Part shown: positions 1 to 9,900 of the stretch, in pieces
How positions within the stretch are numbered: the first letter of the stretch is position 1
Layout of the letters: each line of letters starts with the position of its first letter
Source: Neocallimastix lanati (nom. inval.)
Taxonomy: Eukaryota; Neocallimastigomycota; Neocallimastigomycetes; Neocallimastigales; Neocallimastigaceae
Direction: 5' to 3'
DNA: 47,500 nt
NCBI GenBank assembly: GCA_016946835.1
Contig: JACVTC010000015.1
Coordinates: 55,001 to 102,500 of the forward strand
Notes under the pieces: generated by a model
The model's input: the letters and a program-made list of their open reading frames with translations, nothing else
Databases searched by the model: none
What the model was told of the DNA's origin: nothing
Program-made: the position numbers and the translations under genes

Positions 1-5
1 TTTAA

Positions 6-36
<31 letters not shown>

Positions 37-39
37 ATA

Positions 40-78
<39 letters not shown>

Positions 79-410
79 ATAATTATTTATAATTATTATT
101 TATTTATATAACTGTTATTAAAGCTTATAATACAATTTTATTTATTTATTATTTATTTAAATATATATTTTTTTTTTGTTAAAAATTTTACTTTTTGTGT
201 AATAACTATATATATATATATATTTATTTAATTAGTTTTAATCTTTTAATAATAATTATATATATATATTTTATTTCTTTTTTTATTAATTATATAGATA
301 TATTTTTATTTTAATTTTTATTTTTATTTTTATTTTTTTGTAAATGTATTATCAATCTTAAATATTTTTTTTCTTTAATTTTTAATCTTATCATTTTTAT
401 ATATAGATAT
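1..410. other. AT-rich flank downstream of the first Cys-rich gene
   Basis: This stretch holds an ATT repeat, a poly(T) run near 50-77, (TA)n tracts and T-rich DNA. On the minus strand it is the 3' flank of the gene ending at 411. I see no coding frame or RNA fold; AATAAA-like words are too common in this composition to call a polyadenylation site. Confidence 0.6.
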
Positions 411-3400
411 TTAATTATAATCATCATTTATATAATTATAATAGTTGTAAATTAAAGCAATGTAAGGATCATTATTTTTTAGTAAATCACTTAGGGTATT
501 TTTATTATTTTCAGGATCATGAATTGAAAAGTCAGAACTCTTCAAATTACTGTAGTCATAATCACCATTGTAACCGTAAACAGTAACCCAGTATTCACGA
601 CCTCCAGATAAACCACAATATGGAACAGCATTACCATTTGCTAAACTCTCTAAAACAACAGATAAATCTGGGTCATTTATAAATACAAATTTTAAATCAT
701 CAAAACTGGAAAAGTCAATATCACATCCATAGAAATTCATTTTCTTAGCCACATCATATGGAGTGTAGTCCATTCCTTGAATTTGGTTCAGAGCCATGGT
801 AATGGAGGTAATACAACTACCTTCCTTACTAATGGTACAACCGGTAGCAAATTCATTTGGGTAATTAGCTTTTTTAAGTGGTGAGACATCAAGTTTAATC
901 TTATTATATTGTGTTTCTTCAGATGGTTCATCAAGACAACATTGAACGTTTTCGCTACCACGGCATACATCATAGGCAACATTATAAGAAGGACATAAAG
1001 TTTTATTAATATCAATACAAGTACCATTTATACCATTGCTAGAACACTTTTTTCCAACGTCTACTTCTTGATTTGATGGAGTTTCTTCTTCCTCTTCAAG
1101 ACAACATTGGACGTTACCATTACCTGAACATATATCATAGGCAACATGATAAGTTTCACATTTAGTTTGATTGATATCAATACAGGTACCATTAATACCG
1201 TTACTAGAACACTTTTCACCGACAGCTGTATTCTCTCCTGATGTATTTTGCTCTTCTAGAGGTTCTTCCTCTTCTTCGAGACAACATTCAACGCTATCGC
1301 CACCAGAGCATAGACCATAGGCAACATGATAAGTTTCACACTTAGTTTGATTTATATCAATACAAGTGCCATTTATACCATTACTAGAACATTTTTTTCC
1401 AACACCACTTGCCTCAAGACAACATCCAATATTATATCCACCTTTACATATATTATAGGCAATATTATTAGACTCACAAGTACTTTGATTAGTATCAATA
1501 CAAGTACCATTTAGACCTTCGTAAGAACACTTTTCTCCAACACCTTCTGGTTTTTCCTCCTCTTCAAGGCAGCATCCAACGTTATCACCTTGACAGGCAT
1601 CAAAATTAACATTAAACGTTTTACAGGGTGTTTCATTGACATCAATACAAATACCATTTATACCTCCACTAGAACATTTTTTTCCAACTTCTGTTGGAGG
1701 TGCTTCCAGACAACATCCAACAAAATCACCTAAACATTGATCATAAGCCATATTATTACTTTCACATGTCGTTTCATTAACATCAATACATGTTCCATTC
1801 AAGCCATTATAAGAACATTTTTTACCAACTTCTGTTGGAGGTGCTTCCAGACAACATCCAACAAAATCACCTAAACATTGATCATAAACCATATTATTAC
1901 TTTCACATGATGTTTCATTAACATCAATGCATGTTCCATTCAAGCCATTGTAAGAACATTTTTTACCAACTTCTGTTGGAGGTGCTTCCAGACAACATCC
2001 AACAAAATCACCTAAACATTGATCATAAGCCATATTATTACTTTCACATGTCGTTTCATTAACATCAATGCATGTTCCATTCAAGCCGTTGTAAGAACAT
2101 TTTTTACCAACTTCTGTTGGAGGTGCTTCCAGACAACATCCAACAAAATCACCTAAACATTGATCATAAACCATATTATTACTTTCACATGATGTTTCAT
2201 TAACATCAATGCATGTTCCATTCAAGCCATTGTAAGAACATTTTTTACCAACATCTGATGGTTCTGATGGTTCTGATGGATCTGATGGTAGGGATTCTAA
2301 GCAACATCGAACGTTATCACCACCTGGACATCTACCAGAAACAACATTACCACTATCACATGTACTCGTAGTAACATCTATACATGTTCCGCTTGAACCT
2401 CCGTAAGTACAGATTGAACCAACACCTGATCCACCTGAAGGTACATCAAGACAACATCTAATATTATTTCCACCTGGACACTTACCACTAACAATATTAC
2501 CACTACTACATTGGCTCTTACTAACATCAATGCAAGTACCATTTGATTTATTGTCAGTACATCTTGTTCCAACACCTGTTGATCCTGATGGTCCATTGTT
2601 TAAACAACATCTGACATTATTTCCACCTGGACAAAGACCAGAAACAAGTTCACCATTGCATTTACTGATATTAGTATTGATACAAGAACCGCTTCTATTT
2701 CCACTGGAGCAGCTTTTTCCAACACCCGATCCATCTCCAACACAACATCTAACATTATCTCCACCTGGACAAAGACCAGAAACAAGTTTTCCATTACAAT
2801 TTTGAACATTAGTATTTATACAAATACCACTGACATTTCCGCTAGAACAGGTTTTTCCAACACCCGATCCATCCCCAACACAACATTTAACGTTATTCGT
2901 ACCTGGACAAAGACCAGTAACAAGACTACCATTACACTTGGTTGTATTGGTATTAATACATTTACCATTTACACCTTTATAATTACAGCTTTTTCCAACG
3001 CCGGTTGAATCATCAGGATCTAGGCAACATCTAACGTTACTAGCCCCTGGGCAAAGACCAGAAACAAGATCGCCACTACATTTTTTAACATTAGTATTTA
3101 TACAGGTACCTCTTCTATTTCCACTTTTACAGCTTGCTCCAACACCTGTTGATCCAGTATTATTGCTGATACAACATCTAACATTACTAGTACCTGGACA
3201 TCTACCAGTTATAAGTTTACCATCACATTTATCCGAATTAGTATCAATACATTTTCCTGTTTCACCTGCGTAGGTGCATATTGTTCCAACTCCTGTGTTG
3301 GAATTTCCTGATGATTTTTTAGGGAGACAACATCTAACGTAGGAAGCACCAGGACATTTATTAGAAACAAGATCACCATCACAACTTTTTTGGTTAGTAT

Positions 3401-5522
3401 TAATACATGTACCAGTTCTACTTCCGTCAGTACACTTTTGACCAACTCCAGTATTGGAATTTCCTGTTGAATCAGTTGTGATACAGCATCTAACATTGGA
3501 AGCACCTGGACATTTATTAGAAATAAGACTACCATCACATTTGGTCACATTAGTATTAATACAAGTACCAGTTCTACTTCCGTCAGTACACTTTTGACCA
3601 ACTCCTGTGTTGGAGTTTCCTGTTGAATCAGTTGTGATACAACATCTAACATTGGAAGCACCAGGACATTTATTAGAAATAAGACTACCATTACATTTGG
3701 TCACATTAGTATTAATACAAGTACCAGTTCTACCTCCATCAGTACACTTTTGACCAACTCCTGTGTTGGAATTTCCTGTTGAATCAGTTGTGATACAACA
3801 TCTAACATTGGAAGCACCAGGACATTTATTAGAAATAAGACTACCATTACATTTGGTCACATTAGTATTAATACAAGTACCAGTTCTACTTCCATCAGAA
3901 CACTTTTGACCAACTCCTGTGTTGGAGTTTCCTGTTGAATCAGTTGTGATACAACATCTAACGTTGGAAGCACCAGGACATTTATTAGAAATAAGACTAC
4001 CATTACATTTGGTCACATTAGTATTAATACAAGTACCAGTTCTACTTCCATCAGAACACTTTTGACCAACTCCTGTGTTGGAATTTCCTGTTGAATCAGT
4101 TGTGATACAACATCTAACATTGGAAGCACCTGAACATTTATTAGAAATAAGACTACCATTACATTTGGTCACATTAGTATTAATACAAGTACCGGTTCTA
4201 CTTCCATCAGAACACTTTTGACCAACTCCTGTGTTGGAGTTTCCTGTTGAATCAGTTGTGATACAACATCTAACATTGGAAGCACCTGGACATTTATTCG
4301 AAATAAGACTACCATTACATTTGGTCACATTAGTATTAATACAAGTACCAGTTCTACTTCCATCAGAACACTTTTGACCAACTCCTGTGTTGGAGTTTCC
4401 TGTTGAATCAGTTGTGATACAACATCTAACGTTGGAAGCACCAGGACATTTATTAGAAATAAGACTACCATTACATTTGGTCACATTAGTATTAATACAA
4501 GTACCAGTTCTACTTCCATCAGAACACTTTTGACCAACTCCTGTGTTGGAGTTTCCTGTTGAATCAGTTGTGATACAACATCTAACATTGGAAGCACCAG
4601 GACATTTATTAGAAATAAGACTACCATTACATTTGGTCACATTAGTATTAATACAAGTACCAGTTCTACTTCCATCAGAACACTTTTGACCAACTCCTGT
4701 GTTGGAGTTTCCTGTTGAATCAGTTGTGATACAACATCTAACATTGGAAGCACCAGGACATTTATTAGAAATAAGACTACCATTACATTTGGTCACATTA
4801 GTATTAATACAAGTACCAGTTCTACTTCCATCAGAACACTTTTGACCAACTCCTGCATCGGAATTTCCTGATGTTTTTTTAGGGAGACAGCATCTAATGT
4901 TGGAAGCCCCTGGACATTTATTAGAAACAAGATCACCATCACAACTTTTTTGGCTAGTATTAATACAAGTACCAGTTCTACTTCCATCAGAACACTTTTG
5001 ACCAACTCCTGCATCGGAATTTCCTGATGTTTTTTTAGGGAGACAGCATCTAATGTTGGAAGCCCCTGGACATTTATTAGAAACAAGATCACCATCACAA
5101 CTTTTTTGGCTAGTATTAATACAAGTACCAGTTCTACTTCCATCAGTACACTTTTGACCAACTCCTGTGTTGGAATTTCCTGAGCTTCCTGAACTTCCTG
5201 AACCTCCTGAGTTTGACTTTTTAATGCAACACTTGAAGTCAGAACCACCTGGGCATTTGCCAGAATAAGGCGTACCTGAACATTCATTAGAGAACATACA
5301 ACTACCAGTTATGCCATCAACAACGCATGAAATATTTTCGCAGCATTTTATATTATTACCATCATTTGGACAATTACCATTACTGGTACTACCTTTATAT
5401 TGACTACAGGTACCAGTTGCAATACAAATACCTTTCCTTCCATTAGCACATTTACCATTAACAGCAAACACAGTTGGTATGGCTGCTAATAATGATAAAA
5501 CAAATCTTGTATTGATATGCAT
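411..5522 (-). CDS. Giant secreted six-cysteine-repeat protein with C-terminal C39-like domain (paralog 1)
   Basis: The protein is 1703 aa from the ATG at 5522; an in-frame TTG two codons upstream (5528) gives a longer but less likely start. Residues 1-20 are a signal peptide ending PTVFA. Two atypical N-terminal Cys modules follow, then about 28 modules of the form C-x7-C-x7-C-x8-9-C-x6-8-CC with signatures VGxxC, GTCI and CPGxxNVRCC. Modules 3-11 are almost identical; the distal ones diverge and gain Glu/Pro linkers. Residues about 1536-1703 resemble the C39-like papain fold (Peptidase_C39_2): a GSCITSITMAL block with the presumptive nucleophile Cys1570, a WVTVYGY strand and HDP with Asp1669. 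The His expected just before the Trp is Tyr1644, so activity is doubtful. Related Cys modules occur in fungal secreted proteins, some with putative bacterial-wall hydrolases (from memory). A role in binding bacterial or fungal wall polymers is inference. No intron is evident; the stop is TAA. Confidence 0.9.
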   Translation of the reverse strand: MHINTRFVLSLLAAIPTVFAVNGKCANGRKGICIATGTCSQYKGSTSNGNCPNDGNNIKCCENISCVVDGITGSCMFSNECSGTPYSGKCPGGSDFKCCIKKSNSGGSGSSGSSGNSNTGVGQKCTDGSRTGTCINTSQKSCDGDLVSNKCPGASNIRCCLPKKTSGNSDAGVGQKCSDGSRTGTCINTSQKSCDGDLVSNKCPGASNIRCCLPKKTSGNSDAGVGQKCSDGSRTGTCINTNVTKCNGSLISNKCPGASNVRCCITTDSTGNSNTGVGQKCSDGSRTGTCINTNVTKCNGSLISNKCPGASNVRCCITTDSTGNSNTGVGQKCSDGSRTGTCINTNVTKCNGSLISNKCPGASNVRCCITTDSTGNSNTGVGQKCSDGSRTGTCINTNVTKCNGSLISNKCPGASNVRCCITTDSTGNSNTGVGQKCSDGSRTGTCINTNVTKCNGSLISNKCSGASNVRCCITTDSTGNSNTGVGQKCSDGSRTGTCINTNVTKCNGSLISNKCPGASNVRCCITTDSTGNSNTGVGQKCSDGSRTGTCINTNVTKCNGSLISNKCPGASNVRCCITTDSTGNSNTGVGQKCTDGGRTGTCINTNVTKCNGSLISNKCPGASNVRCCITTDSTGNSNTGVGQKCTDGSRTGTCINTNVTKCDGSLISNKCPGASNVRCCITTDSTGNSNTGVGQKCTDGSRTGTCINTNQKSCDGDLVSNKCPGASYVRCCLPKKSSGNSNTGVGTICTYAGETGKCIDTNSDKCDGKLITGRCPGTSNVRCCISNNTGSTGVGASCKSGNRRGTCINTNVKKCSGDLVSGLCPGASNVRCCLDPDDSTGVGKSCNYKGVNGKCINTNTTKCNGSLVTGLCPGTNNVKCCVGDGSGVGKTCSSGNVSGICINTNVQNCNGKLVSGLCPGGDNVRCCVGDGSGVGKSCSSGNRSGSCINTNISKCNGELVSGLCPGGNNVRCCLNNGPSGSTGVGTRCTDNKSNGTCIDVSKSQCSSGNIVSGKCPGGNNIRCCLDVPSGGSGVGSICTYGGSSGTCIDVTTSTCDSGNVVSGRCPGGDNVRCCLESLPSDPSEPSEPSDVGKKCSYNGLNGTCIDVNETSCESNNMVYDQCLGDFVGCCLEAPPTEVGKKCSYNGLNGTCIDVNETTCESNNMAYDQCLGDFVGCCLEAPPTEVGKKCSYNGLNGTCIDVNETSCESNNMVYDQCLGDFVGCCLEAPPTEVGKKCSYNGLNGTCIDVNETTCESNNMAYDQCLGDFVGCCLEAPPTEVGKKCSSGGINGICIDVNETPCKTFNVNFDACQGDNVGCCLEEEEKPEGVGEKCSYEGLNGTCIDTNQSTCESNNIAYNICKGGYNIGCCLEASGVGKKCSSNGINGTCIDINQTKCETYHVAYGLCSGGDSVECCLEEEEEPLEEQNTSGENTAVGEKCSSNGINGTCIDINQTKCETYHVAYDICSGNGNVQCCLEEEEETPSNQEVDVGKKCSSNGINGTCIDINKTLCPSYNVAYDVCRGSENVQCCLDEPSEETQYNKIKLDVSPLKKANYPNEFATGCTISKEGSCITSITMALNQIQGMDYTPYDVAKKMNFYGCDIDFSSFDDLKFVFINDPDLSVVLESLANGNAVPYCGLSGGREYWVTVYGYNGDYDYSNLKSSDFSIHDPENNKNTLSDLLKNNDPYIALIYNYYNYINDDYN
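1689..2252 (-). repeat. 4 x 141-bp in-gene tandem array in ABAB order
   Basis: Four consecutive 47-residue Cys modules (VGKKCSYNGLNG...) sit in exact 141-bp register. They alternate between two versions, SCESNNMVYDQC and TCESNNMAYDQC, in the order A-B-A-B. That pattern indicates duplication of a 282-bp dimer rather than step-by-step single-unit copying. Confidence 0.85.
3291..5162 (-). repeat. 12 x 156-bp tandem array encoding 52-aa Cys modules
   Basis: The VGQKC start of each module recurs at exactly 156-bp spacing; 1872 bp equals 12 units. Units 3-11 are nearly identical at the DNA level, differing at scattered single bases (for example one CPG to CSG change near 4130). Units 1, 2 and 12 carry a different centre (QKSCDGDLVSNKC). 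This indicates recent expansion or gene conversion, and copy number is likely to vary between isolates. Confidence 0.9.
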
Positions 5523-5595
5523 TATCAATTTTTTTTTTTTTTTTTTTAATTATTTTTGATTTTGTAAAAAATCAAAAATAAGTGATATATATGAC

Positions 5596-5603
5596 TATTT
5601 ATA
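5596..5603 (-). promoter_or_regulatory. TATA box of paralog 1
   Basis: On the minus strand the sequence reads TATAAATAGTC about 75 nt upstream of the ATG at 5522. The same 11-mer lies 60-70 nt upstream of the paralog at 10726, which supports a conserved core promoter. Confidence 0.6.
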
Positions 5604-6988
5604 TTCTAATATTATCTATAAAATTTTAATTTGTTATAATTTTTTTTTTTTTTTGTTGCAGCCTTAGTTATTACAAATTTAAACTTTATTTATTCATTTA
5701 TTAATTAATATGAATATTTATTTTTAGATTAATTTTTTAAAAAAAAAATATATATATATATATTACATATATATTACAATAAAATAAAAATATAATAAAA
5801 AAAAAAAAAAAAAAAAAAAAAACAATATTAAAAATTATCCAAATTTGACAAAATGTGTTAATTCTTTTTTTCCATACTTAATTTGGATACTTTTTTTTTT
5901 TATATTATATTTTTTATTTATTAATTGGAAATTATTATTATTTATTAATTATTAAAATTTAAAAATAAAATAGCAAAAAAGGGTTTTTTTTTTTTTTTGT
6001 TTCGTAATTTTTTAATATTAATAAATTTATTTAAATTAAATTTTTAATTAAACAATCACTAAAATTTCCAAATAAAATCCTAAATTTTAATTCGTTACCT
6101 AAAGAAATTGTTACATCTTTGTCATTTTAAATTTTAAATTAATCATTTATTAAAATTTAATAAGAAAAAAAAAAAAATTTATTTTGTTACTTAAAGAAAT
6201 GTAACGTCTTAGTCATTATATTAATTATATTATTTTTAATTTATTTAAAATACTATTATAATAAATATATATGATTTTAATTTATTATTATTTTATTATT
6301 ATATATATATTATATTTATTATTATTAATAGTTTTTTTTTATTAAAGAAAAAAAAAAAAAAATAAAAAAATAAAAATTATAAATAAAATGTAAAATAAAT
6401 TATTAAATTATAATACAATTAAGAAATTTTTATAAGCCCTATAAAAGGTGTATTTACTAATTTATCTATTTATCTATTTATTAGTTTTTTTTACTATATT
6501 TATTAATATATTATTTATTATATTTATTAATATATTTATTAATATATTAATTATTTTTTTTTTTATTTTATTTATAATTTTATTTTTTATTTTTTTTATT
6601 ATTTTATTTATTATTTTATAGTTTTATTTATTGTTTTATTTATTTATTATTTATTTATTATTTATTTATTATTTATTTATTAGTTTATATTATAATTATT
6701 AATATTTTATTTAATTATTTATATGGATATAATATAATACATTTTTTTTATAACTTATTGTTTTTTTTTTTTTTTTTTTGTTAAATATTTTTCTTATTGT
6801 GATTATTCTTTTTGTGATTAATTACATATATATTTATATATATCATTTTTTTTATCTTTTTATAATAAATTTATATATATATATATATATATTATTTTTT
6901 AAATTAATTAAATATTAATATTTTTTATTTCTAATATTAAAAAAAAAAATTTTTTTTTTATAAATATTTTTAATTATAATAATATTTA
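5604..6988. other. Intergenic region between the two Cys-rich paralogs
   Basis: This AT-rich spacer is upstream of the gene starting at 5522 and downstream of the gene ending at 6989. Besides the conserved block, it has two copies of a GTTACATCTTTGTCATT / GTAACGTCTTAGTCATT motif near 6110 and 6200. A third copy lies near 11190 upstream of the second gene. On the minus strand two of the three read TGACTAAGA, an AP-1/Gcn4-like half-site. The rest is homopolymer and ATTT repeats with no coding frame. Confidence 0.5.
5822..5890 (-). promoter_or_regulatory. Conserved upstream block of the paralog pair (copy 1)
   Basis: The block contains an inverted pair, ATCCAAATTTGA and, about 35 nt further on, TTAATTTGGATA, preceded by CAATATTAAAAATT. 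A matching block lies at 10917-10980 upstream of the second paralog. It lies 300-370 nt before the ATG. It could be a retained regulatory palindrome or simply undecayed duplicated DNA. Confidence 0.45.
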
Positions 6989-9900
6989 TTAATAATCATT
7001 GTTTATATAATAATAATAATTGTAAATTAAAGCAATGAAAGGTTCATTACTCTTTAAAAGTTCTCTTAGAGTAGTTTTATTAGTTTCTGGATCATAAATT
7101 AAAAAGTCGGAACTCTTTAAACTATTGTAGTCATAATCCCCGGTATAACCGTAAACAGTAACCCAGCGTTCATGACCTCCAGATAAACCACAATATGGTA
7201 CAGAATTACCGTTCACTAAACTTTCTAAAATAACAGATAAATCTGGTTGGTAAATGTTTACAAAATCTAAATCACTGTAGCTTGAATAGTCAGCATCACA
7301 TCCAAAGAAATTCATTTTCTTAGCAACATCATATGGAGTGTAGTTCAAACTGTGAATTTGATTAAGAGCCATGGTAATCGAGGTAATACAACTACCTTCC
7401 TTACTAATGGTACAGCCAGTAGTAAATTCATTTGGGTAATTAGCTTGTTTAAGTAGTGAGGCGTCGAGTATAATCTTATTATATTGTGTTTCTTCGGATG
7501 GTTCATCGAGACAACATTGAACATTACCACTTGAACATATATTATATGCAACATTATAAGTTTCACATCTAGTTTGACTAATATCAATACAAGTACCACT
7601 TACACCGTTACTGGAACACTTTTCTCCAACGCCTATTTCCGTATTTCCTGAAGTTTCTGGAATTTCTTCCTCTTCTTCGAGACAACATTGAACATTATCA
7701 TTTCCTAGGCATTCACCATAAGCAACATTATAAGTTGGACATAAAGTTTGATTAATATCAATACAAGTACCATTTACCCCATCTTTGGAGCACTTGGCTC
7801 CGACACCTTCTTCTGGTTCAGGTTTTTCCTCCTCATCAAGACAACATCCTATATTATCCCCTCCTGAACAGGCATTAAAGTCTACATTATATGTTTTACA
7901 TGGAGTTTCATTAGTATCAATACAAATACCATTGATGCCTTGGCTAGAGCATTTTAATCCAACCACTGTTTCTGGATCTTTTGGGATTTCCGAAGTTTCT
8001 GGAGTTTCTTCCTCTTTTTCGAGACAACATTGAACATTATCATTACCTGGACATTCACCATAAGCAACATTATAAGTTGGACATAAAGTTTGATTAATAT
8101 CAATACAAGTACCATTTACCCCATTTTTAGAGCACTTGGCTCCGACACCTTCTTCTGGTTCAGGTTTTCCCTCCTCATCAAGACAACATCCTATATTATC
8201 CCCTCCTGAACAGGCATTAAAGTCTACATTATATGTTTTACATGGAGTTTCATTCGTATCAATACAAATACCATTTATACCTCGGCTAGAGCAGGTTTTT
8301 CCAATGTCAGATGGAGGTTCTTCCTTTTTTGTGACACAACATTGAATAGCATCACCACCTGGACATAAACCGTAATAAATATTTTCAATATGGCAACTAG
8401 ACGTATTCAAATTAATACAAATACCACTTAAATCTTCAATAGAACATTCTGCACCAATAGCATTGCTATCATCCTCATTTGATAACGTTATATCCTGTCC
8501 TTCTTCCAACATACAGCATTGAATGTTATCACTACCTGGACATAAGTCACTCAAAATGTGATCACTTGGACACCGAGATGATTTATAATTAATACAAACA
8601 CCGTTCTTACTTCCATCGGAACAGTGTTGTCCAATAACATAGTCATCATCATTATTTAATGGTTCTTCTGGTTGTTCCGGTTCTTCCACTTCGAGACAAC
8701 ATCTTACATTATTAGGACCAGGGCATCTACCAGAAATAACATTACTACTCTTACATTGAGTTTTATCCACATCAATACATATTCCGCTTTTACCTCCGTA
8801 ATTACACTTTGTTCCAACGCCTGATTCATTAGTTAATGGGGCATCAAGACAACATTTTACGTTATTACCACCTGGGCATTTTCCAGTAACAATATTACCA
8901 CTACTACATTGACTACTGTTAACATCAATACAAGTACCGTTTGCATTTCCATCAGAACATCTTGTTCCAACACCTTTTGAATCATTTTTGTTGAGACAAC
9001 ATTTAACATTATTACCTCCTGGGCAAAGACCAGAAACAATTTCACCATCATTACATTTATTTGTATTTGTATTTATACAGATACCGCTTCTGGTTCCACT
9101 AGAACAGCTTTTTCCAACACCGACTTGATCATTACCAGAGGATTTAAGACAACATTTAATGTTATTAGCACCGGGACAAAGGCCAGAAACAAGTTCACCA
9201 TCACATTTATTTGCATTAGTGTTTATGCAGGTACCACTTCTTCCTCCACTAGAACAGACTTTTCCGACTCCCGTTCCATCGCCGATACAACATTTAACGT
9301 TATTACCACCTGGACATTTACCAGTAATAAGACTACCACCACATTTAGTTGTGTTAATATTAATACAAGTACCTTCTAAACCTTGGTCACTTTTACATTT
9401 TTCTCCAACGCCTGTTTCCTTTATGCTTCCTTCAAGACAACATTTAACGTTATTACCACCTGGACAGAGACCAGAAGCTAGACTACCATTACATTTAGTA
9501 GCATTTGTATCAATACAAGTACCGCTGACACCCTTGTTATTTTTACATTTTGTTCCAACAGCTGGAGGAAGACAACATTTAACGTTGGTAGATCCTGGAC
9601 ATTTACCAGAAATAAGATCACCACTGCAACTATTCGTTTTAGTATTGATACAAGTACCACTTCTACTGCCATCAGAGCAACTTTTTCCAACACCTGATAA
9701 ATCTTCGGAGGGAAGACAACATTTAACGAAAGAAGCACCTGGACATTTACCAGAAACCAGATTACCATTACAACGACCAGTATTAGTATTGATGCAAGTA
9801 CCACTTCTACTGCCGTCAGAGCAACTTTTTCCTACACCTGATAAATCATGAGGGAGACAACATTTAACCATAGCATCACCTGGGCATTTACCAGTTACAA

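Noticed and set aside
788-5287. Many 60-165-codon frames within 411-5522 and 6989-10726
   Set aside because: They are shadows of the repeat-encoding frame; their periodicity exactly follows the 156- and 141-bp modules.
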